Below the pieces are notes generated by a model, which worked only from the letters and a program-made list of their open reading frames with translations, searched no databases and was not told the DNA's origin. This document shows positions 1-6,353 of a stretch of 21,890 nt of DNA, piece after piece. A program made the translations under genes and the position numbers. Within the stretch, counting starts at the first letter, position 1, and each line of letters opens with the position of its first letter. This DNA is from Methanobacteriota archaeon. GTDB lineage: Archaea > Hydrothermarchaeota > Hydrothermarchaeia > Hydrothermarchaeales > JACQPM01. The stretch covers positions 1-21,890 of the forward strand of contig JACQPM010000126.1 of assembly GCA_016207475.1 (NCBI GenBank), given 5' to 3'.

Positions 1-1048
1 CTCGGCCCAGATCCGATATCAGCCTGACGATCTCCTCAGGCGGGAGGTACTGGACCCTCGCCCCGGCGGCCCTAACCACGTTCTCCTCGATCATGGTGCC
101 CCCGAAGTCGTTGGCCCCGTAGCAGAGGGCTACCTGGGCTACCTTGGGCCCCTGGGTGACCCACGAGGCCTGGACGTTCCTGATGGACCCCCCCAGGAGG
201 AGGCGGGAGATGGCCACGACCCTCAGGTACTCTGCGCCCCCCTGCGCCGCCACGCCGTACTCCCTAGCCAGGCGGGTGTTCTGGGGCTGGAAGGACCAGG
301 GGATGAAGGCCGTGAATCCGCGGGTCTCCTCCTGGAGCCTGCGAATCCTCAGGATGTGCCTCACCCGCTCCTCCACCCCTTCCGTCAGGCCGTAGACCAT
401 GGTGGCAGTGGTGGGGATGCCCAATCGGTGGGCCTCCCGCATCACCCCCATCCATCCTTCCCAGCCCAGCTTCTTGGGGCTTATCCTGGCCCTCACCTCG
501 TCGTCCAGGATCTCGGCCCCGCCCCCCGGGATGGACTGGAGGCCAGCCTCCTTGAGGCGGAGCAGGACCTCCCCGACGCTGGACTTCTCCACGTGGGCTA
601 TGAAGGCTATCTCGGTGGGGGAGAGGGCGTGCCTCTGGACCTGGGGATAGCGGTCCCTCAGGACCCTGAGGATCCCCTCGTAGTACTCCAGATAGAGGTC
701 TGGGTTGAGGCCTCCCTGGAGGAGGACTTGGGTGGCGCCCAGGGCCACTGCCTCCCGCACCTTCACCAAGAGCTCCTCGGTCCCGAGGACGTAGGCGTCG
801 CTGGAGCTGGGCGCTCTATAGAATGCACAGAACTTGCAGCCGCTGACGCAGGCGTTAGTATAATTAATATTCCTGTCTATGACGAAAGTGGCCAGGTCCC
901 CGGCCAGGGACCTCCTCAGGCCGTCCGCAGCCATCCCCAGGATGGGCAATGGGGCGCGGTAGAGCCTGGCGCCCTCCGCCTCGGTGAGCCTCTCCCCCTC
1001 GAGGGCCTTCTCAAGGAGGTCCCTCACCCAAGCCTCGATCTCGAGCAT
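1..1048 (-). CDS. mqnC: Cyclic dehypoxanthinyl futalosine synthase MqnC (radical SAM), 3' end outside window
   Basis: This radical SAM enzyme closes the ring of dehypoxanthine futalosine to give cyclic dehypoxanthinyl futalosine, a step of the futalosine route to menaquinone. I translated the frame by hand from an ATG at 1048. The cluster motif CX3CX2C is C67, C71, C74 (CVSGCKFC). It is followed by LLQGGLNPDL, matching the MqnC-type QGG-x-x-PDL signature, and later by SIPGGGAEIL and IPWSFQPQNT. About 349 codons are visible and MqnC is usually about 360-370 residues, so only a short C-terminal tail is missing. The start overlaps the end of mqnA by 25 nt, which suggests translational coupling in an mqnE-mqnA-mqnC operon. 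It is a paralogue of the MqnE two genes upstream; the QGG motif distinguishes it. Confidence 0.9.
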   Translation of the reverse strand, partial: MLEIEAWVRDLLEKALEGERLTEAEGARLYRAPLPILGMAADGLRRSLAGDLATFVIDRNINYTNACVSGCKFCAFYRAPSSSDAYVLGTEELLVKVREAVALGATQVLLQGGLNPDLYLEYYEGILRVLRDRYPQVQRHALSPTEIAFIAHVEKSSVGEVLLRLKEAGLQSIPGGGAEILDDEVRARISPKKLGWEGWMGVMREAHRLGIPTTATMVYGLTEGVEERVRHILRIRRLQEETRGFTAFIPWSFQPQNTRLAREYGVAAQGGAEYLRVVAISRLLLGGSIRNVQASWVTQGPKVAQVALCYGANDFGGTMIEENVVRAAGARVQYLPPEEIVRLISDLGR

Positions 1049-1863
1049 AGCTTGAAGAACTCCAGCCTGGGATTAGCCGCAAGCTCGTACTTGGAGGCCA
1101 GGGCGAAGTAGCCACCCAGCCCCGCCCTGTTCTCGGTCCCGAGGGAGTAGTCGAGCCTGGAGAGGTGCCAGGCCATGGCCTCGGCGCTTATCCCCAGCCT
1201 CGTGGCCAGCGCAGCCGCCACCTCCAGGAAGTGGTCGTAGGCGTAGCGCCGGGAGGCGGAGAGCTTCTCGTAGAGCCCATCCACCTCCTCGGGGCGGGCC
1301 TCGGCGAATCTCCTCCGCACGGCCCAGAGGGCGTAGACCATTCTTAGCCCCGTGAGCCGCCTCCACTCCTCCCCCAGGTCTGCGAGGACCCTCTCCCCCC
1401 GCCCACGGGCCGCCAGGGCGTGGTCACCGATGAGAAGGGCGGCGTCCGACCCTCTGAGCATCACCCTCAGGTCTGGCTCCGGGTGGTGGACGAACTCCGC
1501 CCCTATCTCCTTCTCCCTCAGGAGTATGTCCAAGAGGACAGAGGAGGTGGCCGAGGTCCCGGGGAGGGCTACCTTTTTACCTTCCAGGTCACCCAAAGAG
1601 GCGAGATCGTCCGAGAAGAGGAGGATGGAGCCCGTCTCCCCGAAGGCGCTTATGGAGAAGTCGGGGAGGAGGACCAGCTCCTCCGGGTGCTGCCCGTAGA
1701 TGATGGAGGAGATGGGGGCCACATCCACCTCGCCCCGGAGCAGCATCTCCCCCAGCGCAGGAGGATGGGCAGTAACGAGTTCCGCGCTCAGGTCTATGGC
1801 ACCCTCCTGGATAGCGTAGTAGATGAAGTCGGTGTTCTTGAAGTAGGTCTGCCCCACCCGCAT
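1024..1863 (-). CDS. mqnA: Chorismate dehydratase MqnA
   Basis: MqnA dehydrates chorismate to 3-[(1-carboxyvinyl)oxy]benzoate, the entry step of the futalosine menaquinone pathway. The 279-residue protein has the periplasmic-binding-protein-like fold of this family: an N-terminal strand (MRVGQTYFKNTDFIYYAI), the segment GEMLLRGEVDVAPISSI near residue 40, and the central GKKVALPGTSATSS. Its length is typical of the family. It sits one nucleotide after the mqnE stop and overlaps the start of mqnC, so the three menaquinone genes form one compact operon. MqnD shares this fold, but the position between mqnE and mqnC and the SS-I-Y segment favour MqnA; a search would settle it. Confidence 0.88.
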   Translation of the reverse strand: MRVGQTYFKNTDFIYYAIQEGAIDLSAELVTAHPPALGEMLLRGEVDVAPISSIIYGQHPEELVLLPDFSISAFGETGSILLFSDDLASLGDLEGKKVALPGTSATSSVLLDILLREKEIGAEFVHHPEPDLRVMLRGSDAALLIGDHALAARGRGERVLADLGEEWRRLTGLRMVYALWAVRRRFAEARPEEVDGLYEKLSASRRYAYDHFLEVAAALATRLGISAEAMAWHLSRLDYSLGTENRAGLGGYFALASKYELAANPRLEFFKLCSRSRLG

Positions 1864-1864
1864 G

Positions 1865-2995
1865 CTAATCCCTGAAGACCTGGACGATCTCGTGGGTAGT
1901 GGTCCTCTGGGCAGGGACGCGCCCCACCTCCCTTATGAGGGCGATGAGCTCGTCCCTGGAGATGTACTCCTCGGTGGTGGCGCCGGCGGCGTGGGTGATC
2001 CTCTCCTCCACCACGGTCCCGTCAAGGTCATTGACGCCGTAGGTAAGGGAGATCTGGGCGAGCTTCTTCCCCAGCATGATCCAGAAAGCCCTGATGTTGT
2101 CTATGGTACCGTGGAGCAGTATCCGCGAGACGGCCAGGGTCCTGAGGTCGTCGAAGCCCGTGGGCCCCTTGGATACCCGCCCCTCCCTCAGGAGGCGGGT
2201 GTTCTGTGGGTGGAAGCTGAGGGGTATGAAGGCCTGGAACCCGCCCGTCTCCCTCTGGGCCTCCCTCAGCCTCAGGATGTGATCCACGCGGTTCTCCAGG
2301 GTCTCCACGTGGCCGTAGAGCATGGTGGCGTTGGTCTTCATCCCCAGCCTGTGGGCCGTGGCCATCACGTCCAGCCAGCCCTCCCCAGAGACCTTGTTGG
2401 GGCAGAGCTCCTTGCGGAGCTGCTCATCGAAGATCTCGGCCCCGCCTCCGGGCATGGAGTCGAGGCCCGCTCCCATGAGCCTCTCCAGGACCTCCTTCAC
2501 GCTGCTTCCCGCTATCTTGGCGAAGTAGGCGATCTCCGCCGCTGTAAACGCCTGAATGTGGATCCTGGGGTACCGAGTCTTTATCTCCCTCAGCATCTTC
2601 TCATAGAACTCGAAGGGCAGATCCGGGTTGAGGGAGCCCACGATATGGAGCTCCGTTATCCCGAGGCGCACGGACTCCTCCACCCGGCCTAGGATCTCTT
2701 CCATGGACATGGTGTAGGCCCCCTCCTCGTTGGGCTTGCGGTAGAAGGCGCAGAACTTGCAGCCGCTGATGCATACGTTCGAATAATTGATGTGGCGATT
2801 GACGACGAAGGTCACCAGGTCCCCAACCCTCTGGGCCCTCAGCCTGTCGGCGATGGCGCCCAGGAGGAGGAGGTTCTTGGACTGCATGAGGGCCATGCCA
2901 TCCTTCCTGGTCAGCTCCTCCCCGGCCAGGGCCTTCTCCCCTATATCGTAGACCTCGTCGCCCCTGAACTCCTTGAGGACAGTCTCCAGTTCCAT
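1865..2995 (-). CDS. mqnE: Aminodeoxyfutalosine synthase MqnE (radical SAM)
   Basis: MqnE joins the MqnA product to adenosine, releasing bicarbonate, to give aminodeoxyfutalosine. Seen: the radical SAM cysteines C75, C79, C82 (CISGCKFC), then ELHIVGSLNPDLPFEFY and HIQAFTAAEI, the family signature that separates MqnE from MqnC. SMPGGGAEIF and IPLSFHPQNT follow. I chose the ATG at 2995 (376 residues), although an in-frame ATG also exists at 3013 and an open frame reaches 3070. A TATA box at 3025-3032 would place transcription start near 3002, just ahead of 2995 and downstream of the longer starts. It is first in mqnE-mqnA-mqnC. The hydrolase or deaminase needed for the next step is not in the window. 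Confidence 0.9.
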   Translation of the reverse strand: MELETVLKEFRGDEVYDIGEKALAGEELTRKDGMALMQSKNLLLLGAIADRLRAQRVGDLVTFVVNRHINYSNVCISGCKFCAFYRKPNEEGAYTMSMEEILGRVEESVRLGITELHIVGSLNPDLPFEFYEKMLREIKTRYPRIHIQAFTAAEIAYFAKIAGSSVKEVLERLMGAGLDSMPGGGAEIFDEQLRKELCPNKVSGEGWLDVMATAHRLGMKTNATMLYGHVETLENRVDHILRLREAQRETGGFQAFIPLSFHPQNTRLLREGRVSKGPTGFDDLRTLAVSRILLHGTIDNIRAFWIMLGKKLAQISLTYGVNDLDGTVVEERITHAAGATTEEYISRDELIALIREVGRVPAQRTTTHEIVQVFRD

Positions 2996-3024
2996 ATCGC
3001 CCCGTCTTAGCATCGCGAGAGAGG

Positions 3025-3032
3025 TATTTATA
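3025..3032 (-). promoter_or_regulatory. TATA box of the mqn operon
   Basis: The minus strand reads TATAAATA here, in the context ACCTATAAATACC. Its centre is about 33 nt ahead of the mqnE ATG at 2995, giving a predicted start of transcription near 3002 and a leader of only about seven nucleotides. It supports the short mqnE start. Assigned by pattern and spacing only. Confidence 0.6.
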
Positions 3033-3040
3033 GGTTGCTG

Positions 3041-3230
3041 AGAAGATTTATGGTTCTCCACAGACTCCAATTCTGATCATATTTCACGTGCCTTGACAGA
3101 CGGAATCCCGTTGAGCTTCGAAGTGTAAGTCTTTTGTGCAAAGCCGCTAAAAGCGCGCACGTCGAGTTAGTCCTCAAGAAAGACTTGCACGGGGCCGCCC
3201 CGGTTGAAGGAGGTTCCGGCGGCCCAGTGC
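3041..3230 (-). ncRNA. Candidate structured RNA, or long structured leader of mqnE
   Basis: A promoter-like TATA (3253-3260, minus) predicts a transcript start near 3230, exactly where base pairing begins. Seen on the minus strand: (1) a hairpin 3230-3187 with arms GCAC-x-GGGCCGCC and GGCGGCCC-x-GTGC, whose loop carries CCUCCUU; (2) a stem pairing 3190-3179 with 3134-3123 at 11 of 12 positions (AAGUCUUU with AAAGACUU is perfect); it encloses small GAG/CUC and GUGC/GCAC helices and so resembles a three-way junction; (3) a small ACGG/CCGU hairpin near 3100. The GUGC segment can pair in either of the first two stems. An open frame of 70 codons (3028-3240) crosses it but its protein looks non-coding. 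The 3' end is unknown, so it may end before mqnE or be its leader. It is not recognised as RNase P, SRP, tRNA or a known riboswitch. Confidence 0.4.
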
Positions 3231-3252
3231 GCATCTCCATCTGACTGTTGCC

Positions 3253-3260
3253 TATATAAA
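3253..3260 (-). promoter_or_regulatory. TATA box (with BRE-like element) ahead of the candidate RNA
   Basis: The minus strand reads TTTATATA preceded by CCGAAAAG, a purine-rich BRE-like element. This is among the best archaeal promoter matches in the window. It lies just after the end of the cobalamin-linked operon (stop at 3279) and points away from it. No convincing protein gene starts downstream, so it either drives a non-coding RNA or is a distal mqnE promoter. Confidence 0.6.
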
Positions 3261-3278
3261 CTTTTCGGTTGCCCTAAA

Positions 3279-3677
3279 TCAGCACTTCCCCTGGGCCCCG
3301 GGCCGGAGGTCGTATATCTCCTCCACATCTATCTTCACCAGGTACTTTGGGTCCGGGAGCTTCATGGGGAGCTTCCTGAGCTCCTGGACCATGGCGTCGA
3401 AGAGAGGGCCCTTCTCTATCAGCTCAGCCCTCCCTTTGAACTGGTAGCCCTGGAACTTTTTGGCATCGGCCACGGTGACGGCCACCTGCGGGTTCTCCAG
3501 CAGGTTTCGCCTAGTCTTCTCAGAGAAGAGGTCGGCGAAGACGAGAGTCCTCTCGTCGAGGACTTTTATGGAGCCCTTTGGTGAGACGTTGGGCCTGCCG
3601 TCCTTGTTGGCCGTGGCCACGTAGGAGACCCTCTGCTCCTCCACCATCCTCCGCATCTCGTCGGTGATTGGGCCCAT
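3279..3677 (-). CDS. Split-barrel FMN-binding protein, pyridoxamine-phosphate-oxidase-like
   Basis: This is a 132-residue protein of the PNPOx-like split-beta-barrel superfamily. Seen: an N-terminal helix (ITDEMRRMVEEQRVSYVAT), then NKDGRPNVSPKGSIKV, LVFADLFSEKTRRNLLENPQ and VAVTVADAKKFQGYQFKGRA, the usual order of strands and the R-R-N-L-x-x-NP motif. Family members bind FMN, or sometimes F420 or haem, and the substrate cannot be read from sequence. I chose the ATG at 3677, which overlaps the stop of the preceding gene (TGATG); an open frame continues upstream but runs over that gene in another frame. It is the last gene of the cobalamin operon. Because the corrin reductase CobR has the same fold, a role in reducing corrinoid cobalt is possible but unproven. 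Confidence 0.8.
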   Translation of the reverse strand: MGPITDEMRRMVEEQRVSYVATANKDGRPNVSPKGSIKVLDERTLVFADLFSEKTRRNLLENPQVAVTVADAKKFQGYQFKGRAELIEKGPLFDAMVQELRKLPMKLPDPKYLVKIDVEEIYDLRPGAQGKC

Positions 3678-3952
3678 CAGGCCAGGTCCTCCCTCAGCTC
3701 GTCGGGGAGCATGTGGGGTATGTCGTCTATGACGGGGTACCAGCGTTTGCAGGCGGTGCAGACCAGCACTTCGCCCCTGATCGGCTCCAGGGCACTGTGG
3801 CACTTGGGGCAGACCTCCCCCTCGAACCTCTCCTTGTAATACCTTATGTCGCACTGCCTGCAGACGAGGAACTCTTCAGCCTTCCTGTACTCCACGTCCT
3901 TCTTGCACATGGGGCAAGCCAGGATCTCCAGAAGCTCGCTACTCACGGGCAT
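3677..3952 (-). CDS. Tandem zinc-ribbon protein, Trm112-like
   Basis: This 91-residue protein has four CXXC knuckles: C13/C16, C31/C34, C48/C51 and C65/C68. The beginning (LLEILACPMCKKDVEY) and the end (CTACKRWYPVIDDIPHMLPDE) are those of the Trm112/YcaR family, which normally has one split ribbon of about 60 residues. Here an extra pair of knuckles appears to be inserted or duplicated. In archaea and eukaryotes Trm112 activates SAM-dependent methyltransferases for tRNA, rRNA and release factors, so a partner-activating role is plausible. It overlaps the cobY end by 14 nt and shares its stop region with the split-barrel gene. The reason for its place in a cobalamin operon is unknown. Confidence 0.75.
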   Translation of the reverse strand: MPVSSELLEILACPMCKKDVEYRKAEEFLVCRQCDIRYYKERFEGEVCPKCHSALEPIRGEVLVCTACKRWYPVIDDIPHMLPDELREDLA

Positions 3953-4538
3953 GGTTCACCTCCTTGTAGCCCTCGGCCAGGGCCAATTCCTCCAAGGTGT
4001 TCACGTTGAAGGCAAATTGTACCTTCTCGGTTATAACCTTTGCCTCCTCCCCGTCGAGGTTACGGCCGTCCAGGATATTCACGCCAGAGGGAACATAGTT
4101 CCCTATCAGGAGGGTGGGGGTGAGGCCCTGCCTCTCGAGAACCTCCCTTGGGACCAGGATCGTGAGGGCGCTCTTCCCGGCCTTGGCGTACTCCTCCGCG
4201 GCCCAGTCTATATCAGCGGAGGTTATGAGGGGAAGGTCCGAACCGATGGTGAGGACCTTCCCAAGCCCGAGTTTTTCGACGGCATAGACCAGGTCCTCCA
4301 CGTAGCCGTTGCCGGGGGTCCTGATGGTTGCGATATCCATCTCGGCCATCAGCCTCTCGGTCCCGCGAGTTCGCTCGCTTGTGGCCACGAATATTCTATC
4401 TATATAGCTGGAGCCCAGCAGGGCTTCTATCACCCTCCCCACCAGCGGTTTACCGCGGAAGGGGAGGAGCGGTTTCTCCGCCCGGAGCCTGAGCCTCGTC
4501 CCCCTCCCGCCGGCCATGACCAGCCCGTCCAGCCTCAT
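3939..4538 (-). CDS. cobY: GTP:adenosylcobinamide-phosphate guanylyltransferase CobY
   Basis: CobY transfers GMP to adenosylcobinamide phosphate to give adenosylcobinamide-GDP; in archaea it replaces the kinase/guanylyltransferase CobU. The 199-residue protein has the nucleotidyltransferase start LDGLVMAGGRGTRL (residues 3-16) followed by EKPLLPFRGKPL with K22, the usual nucleotide-binding lysine. VLTIGSDLPLITSADI follows and supplies the metal-binding acidic residue. Its length matches archaeal CobY. It starts at an ATG overlapping the cobS stop (ATGA), and its product is the substrate of CobS, which supports the assignment over a MobA-like protein. Confidence 0.9.
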   Translation of the reverse strand: MRLDGLVMAGGRGTRLRLRAEKPLLPFRGKPLVGRVIEALLGSSYIDRIFVATSERTRGTERLMAEMDIATIRTPGNGYVEDLVYAVEKLGLGKVLTIGSDLPLITSADIDWAAEEYAKAGKSALTILVPREVLERQGLTPTLLIGNYVPSGVNILDGRNLDGEEAKVITEKVQFAFNVNTLEELALAEGYKEVNHARE

Positions 4539-5263
4539 ACGAGGAGCACCAGGACCGCCACCATCCTAGCCACCTCGTTGACGGCCCCGAATATATCCCC
4601 CGAGACCCCGCCTACGGTGTTGGCGGCCAGCCTGGTGGTGGCCAGGGAGGTTGCCAGGGTGGCCAGGAAGAGGAGCACCACCTTTCCCGGTGCAGCGATG
4701 GCGACGGCTACGAGGTATAGAACTGTGCCCAGGAGCAGGGCCCCCTTCCTCCCGCCCAGCGCCTTGATGTAGGCGGAGCCCATCCCCTCATGGGTCGGCT
4801 TCCCCACATAGGCCATGGGGAGGATGGCGTACTTGGCCGAGGCCTCGGCAGCCAGGAGGGCCGGGAGGAGGGCGTAGGAGTCGGCCAGCCCCAGGTAGGT
4901 TATCAGGAGGACGAAGAAGCCGAGGGCGAAGCCGCCCACCCCCGTGTTGACGTCGTGCATGATCTCCCTCCTCCTCTCCACGGTGCCGCGGTACATTAGG
5001 GCGTCCCCGAAGTCCAGGAGCCCGTCCAGGTCGTGGAAGCCCGAGAGGTAGAGGAGCGCGAAGAGGGCCAGGGCCGCGGCCACCCCCCCCGGCAGGAGGC
5101 GTGAAATGATCTCGCCGAAGACGCCGGCCAGGAGGGCCAGGAGGAACCCCAAGATTGGCAAGAGCCAGCCGTACCTGGCCACCTCCTCCAGGTCCCCGTC
5201 CATCCCCACGGGCAGGACGGTGTGGAAGCCGAGGAGGCCCTTGAATCCCCTCAGGAGGCCCAT
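4535..5263 (-). CDS. cobS: Adenosylcobinamide-GDP ribazoletransferase (cobalamin synthase) CobS
   Basis: CobS is an integral membrane enzyme that joins adenosylcobinamide-GDP to alpha-ribazole (or its phosphate), the step that closes the nucleotide loop. The 242-residue protein carries the family signature SGFHDLDGLLDFGDALM (about 74-90) with H77, D78, D80, D84 and D87 for metal and substrate, then MHDVNTGVGGFALGF. Several hydrophobic segments follow (about 33-50, 60-75, 108-128, 175-205). The start is immediately after the cobZ stop, and the stop overlaps the cobY start by four nucleotides. CobY and CobZ, encoded on either side, supply its substrate and remove phosphate from the ribazole side. 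Confidence 0.93.
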   Translation of the reverse strand: MGLLRGFKGLLGFHTVLPVGMDGDLEEVARYGWLLPILGFLLALLAGVFGEIISRLLPGGVAAALALFALLYLSGFHDLDGLLDFGDALMYRGTVERRREIMHDVNTGVGGFALGFFVLLITYLGLADSYALLPALLAAEASAKYAILPMAYVGKPTHEGMGSAYIKALGGRKGALLLGTVLYLVAVAIAAPGKVVLLFLATLATSLATTRLAANTVGGVSGDIFGAVNEVARMVAVLVLLV

Positions 5264-5722
5264 TCACCCAACCCCCGAGTACATCCTGGAGGTGGCCCCG
5301 GCGATGAGGCCGCAGATGGTATCATCCAGGAAGGGGCCCAGCCGCCCCAGGATTCCAGGCTTCTTCCTGTCGTACCTGACGTACTCGAACCTGGCCCTGG
5401 TCCCGCCTATGTACTCGGCTATGGCCATCCCTATCACCTCGTCGGCCACCAGGAAGACCGGGTCCTTGTCGAAGGTCTCCCGGGACAGCCCGGGTATGGA
5501 GCCCCTCTTCCCCTCCTCCTCCAGTAGGAAGCCGGCCATCACGAGGGAGTTCACGTTGGGGTCCTGGAAGGCCTTGTCCAAGATAGAGCTCAAGACCTCC
5601 AAGGCCTTCTCCCGCGTCTCCACCCCCGGGTGGGGTACGTAGAGCTCCAGGGCCGCTGCCAGTATGTCCTCCTTCGTCACGCCCCTGGCATCGAGCCAGG
5701 ACCACATCTCGGGCTTCTCCAT
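5264..5722 (-). CDS. cobZ: Alpha-ribazole phosphatase CobZ (PgpA-like family)
   Basis: This 152-residue protein belongs to the phosphatidylglycerophosphatase A-like family, to which archaeal CobZ belongs. CobZ of Methanosarcina mazei is the known non-orthologous replacement of the CobC alpha-ribazole-phosphate phosphatase. Seen: FDKDPVFLVADEVIGMAIAE with D94-E95, RYDRKKPGILGRLGPFLDD, and D133-D134 as likely metal ligands. There is no obvious multi-span membrane core, unlike true PgpA. The position directly ahead of cobS and cobY makes the CobZ role much more likely than a lipid phosphatase. It starts one nucleotide after the QueG-like gene. Confidence 0.82.
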   Translation of the reverse strand: MEKPEMWSWLDARGVTKEDILAAALELYVPHPGVETREKALEVLSSILDKAFQDPNVNSLVMAGFLLEEEGKRGSIPGLSRETFDKDPVFLVADEVIGMAIAEYIGGTRARFEYVRYDRKKPGILGRLGPFLDDTICGLIAGATSRMYSGVG

Positions 5723-5723
5723 G

Positions 5724-6353
5724 CTATCTCCCCACGGGGCAGACGTTGGTGCAGACGAGGCAGTGCCGCTCCGAGTACTCCGAGATCCTGAGGAGGTTCT
5801 TCCTGGTGTACTCTATGCACCGCCCCCTGTCCACCGTGGCCCCTATGGCGCCGGCGGGACAGCGCTCGACGCAGACGTTACAGCCGGTGCAGTACTCCCT
5901 CTTCTCCCTGGGCGTGGGCTTGAGGGGAGCATCGGTCAGGACTGCGCCGAAGCGGACCCTGGGGCCGAACTGGGGCGTGACGATGAGGCCGTTCTTACCG
6001 ATGGAGCCGAGGGAGGCCTCCAGCGCCAAGCGTCTCACCCCGTACTTGGGCTCGGAGCTGCTCACTGCCACCGCCTTATGGCCGAGGGCCTCGAGGCGGG
6101 CGGCGATGTTCCGGGCTATGTTGTCCAAGAGAATGTCGATGAGCTGCCGGGCCTTGGGCCAGTGGGGGTACTTGACGCCCGTCACCAGGAGGTCGTCCCT
6201 CACCGCTATCCCGAAGACCACCGCGCTCTTGGGCCAGGGGAGATCGAGATTCCTCAAGCCTTCGGTCCCCACGAAGCCGATGAGGTCGATGCCCTCCTCC
6301 CGGGCAGCCCTCTCCACCTCCGCCTCCATGGTGACCATCGCCCTCAGAGCCAT
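5724..6353 (-). CDS. QueG-like double 4Fe-4S protein, possible corrinoid-linked reductase
   Basis: This 209-residue protein resembles the N-terminal and ferredoxin parts of epoxyqueuosine reductase (QueG) and related corrinoid iron-sulfur reductases. Seen: DLPWPKSAVVFGIAV (about 37-51), the strand LEASLGSIGKNGLIVTPQFG (112-131), then two clusters of cysteines: C155, C158, C161, C165 and C179, C198, C201, C205. The chain stops four residues after the last cysteine, so the C-terminal extension of full QueG is absent. Queuosine is not the usual archaeal tRNA modification (archaeosine is), so a queuosine role is unlikely. Placement between cbiB and cobZ suggests an electron-transfer job in corrinoid metabolism, for example reduction of Co(II) to Co(I) before adenosylation. 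That role is inference. Confidence 0.75.
   Translation of the reverse strand: MALRAMVTMEAEVERAAREEGIDLIGFVGTEGLRNLDLPWPKSAVVFGIAVRDDLLVTGVKYPHWPKARQLIDILLDNIARNIAARLEALGHKAVAVSSSEPKYGVRRLALEASLGSIGKNGLIVTPQFGPRVRFGAVLTDAPLKPTPREKREYCTGCNVCVERCPAGAIGATVDRGRCIEYTRKNLLRISEYSERHCLVCTNVCPVGR

Noticed and set aside
356..1111. Plus-strand open frames opposite mqnC, mqnA and mqnE
   Set aside because: The minus-strand proteins have complete family signatures; the plus-strand products show no family motif.
3080..3200. Possible tRNA in the gap between operons
   Set aside because: No T-loop consensus, acceptor stem or CCA-adjacent structure was found on either strand.
3028..3240. A 70-codon minus-strand frame with ATGs close to the predicted transcript start at about 3230
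   Set aside because: Its protein has no recognisable motif or hydrophobic segment, and the frame runs through strong RNA stems. The ATGs lie upstream of the predicted transcript start. I prefer a structured RNA, but a small protein is not excluded.
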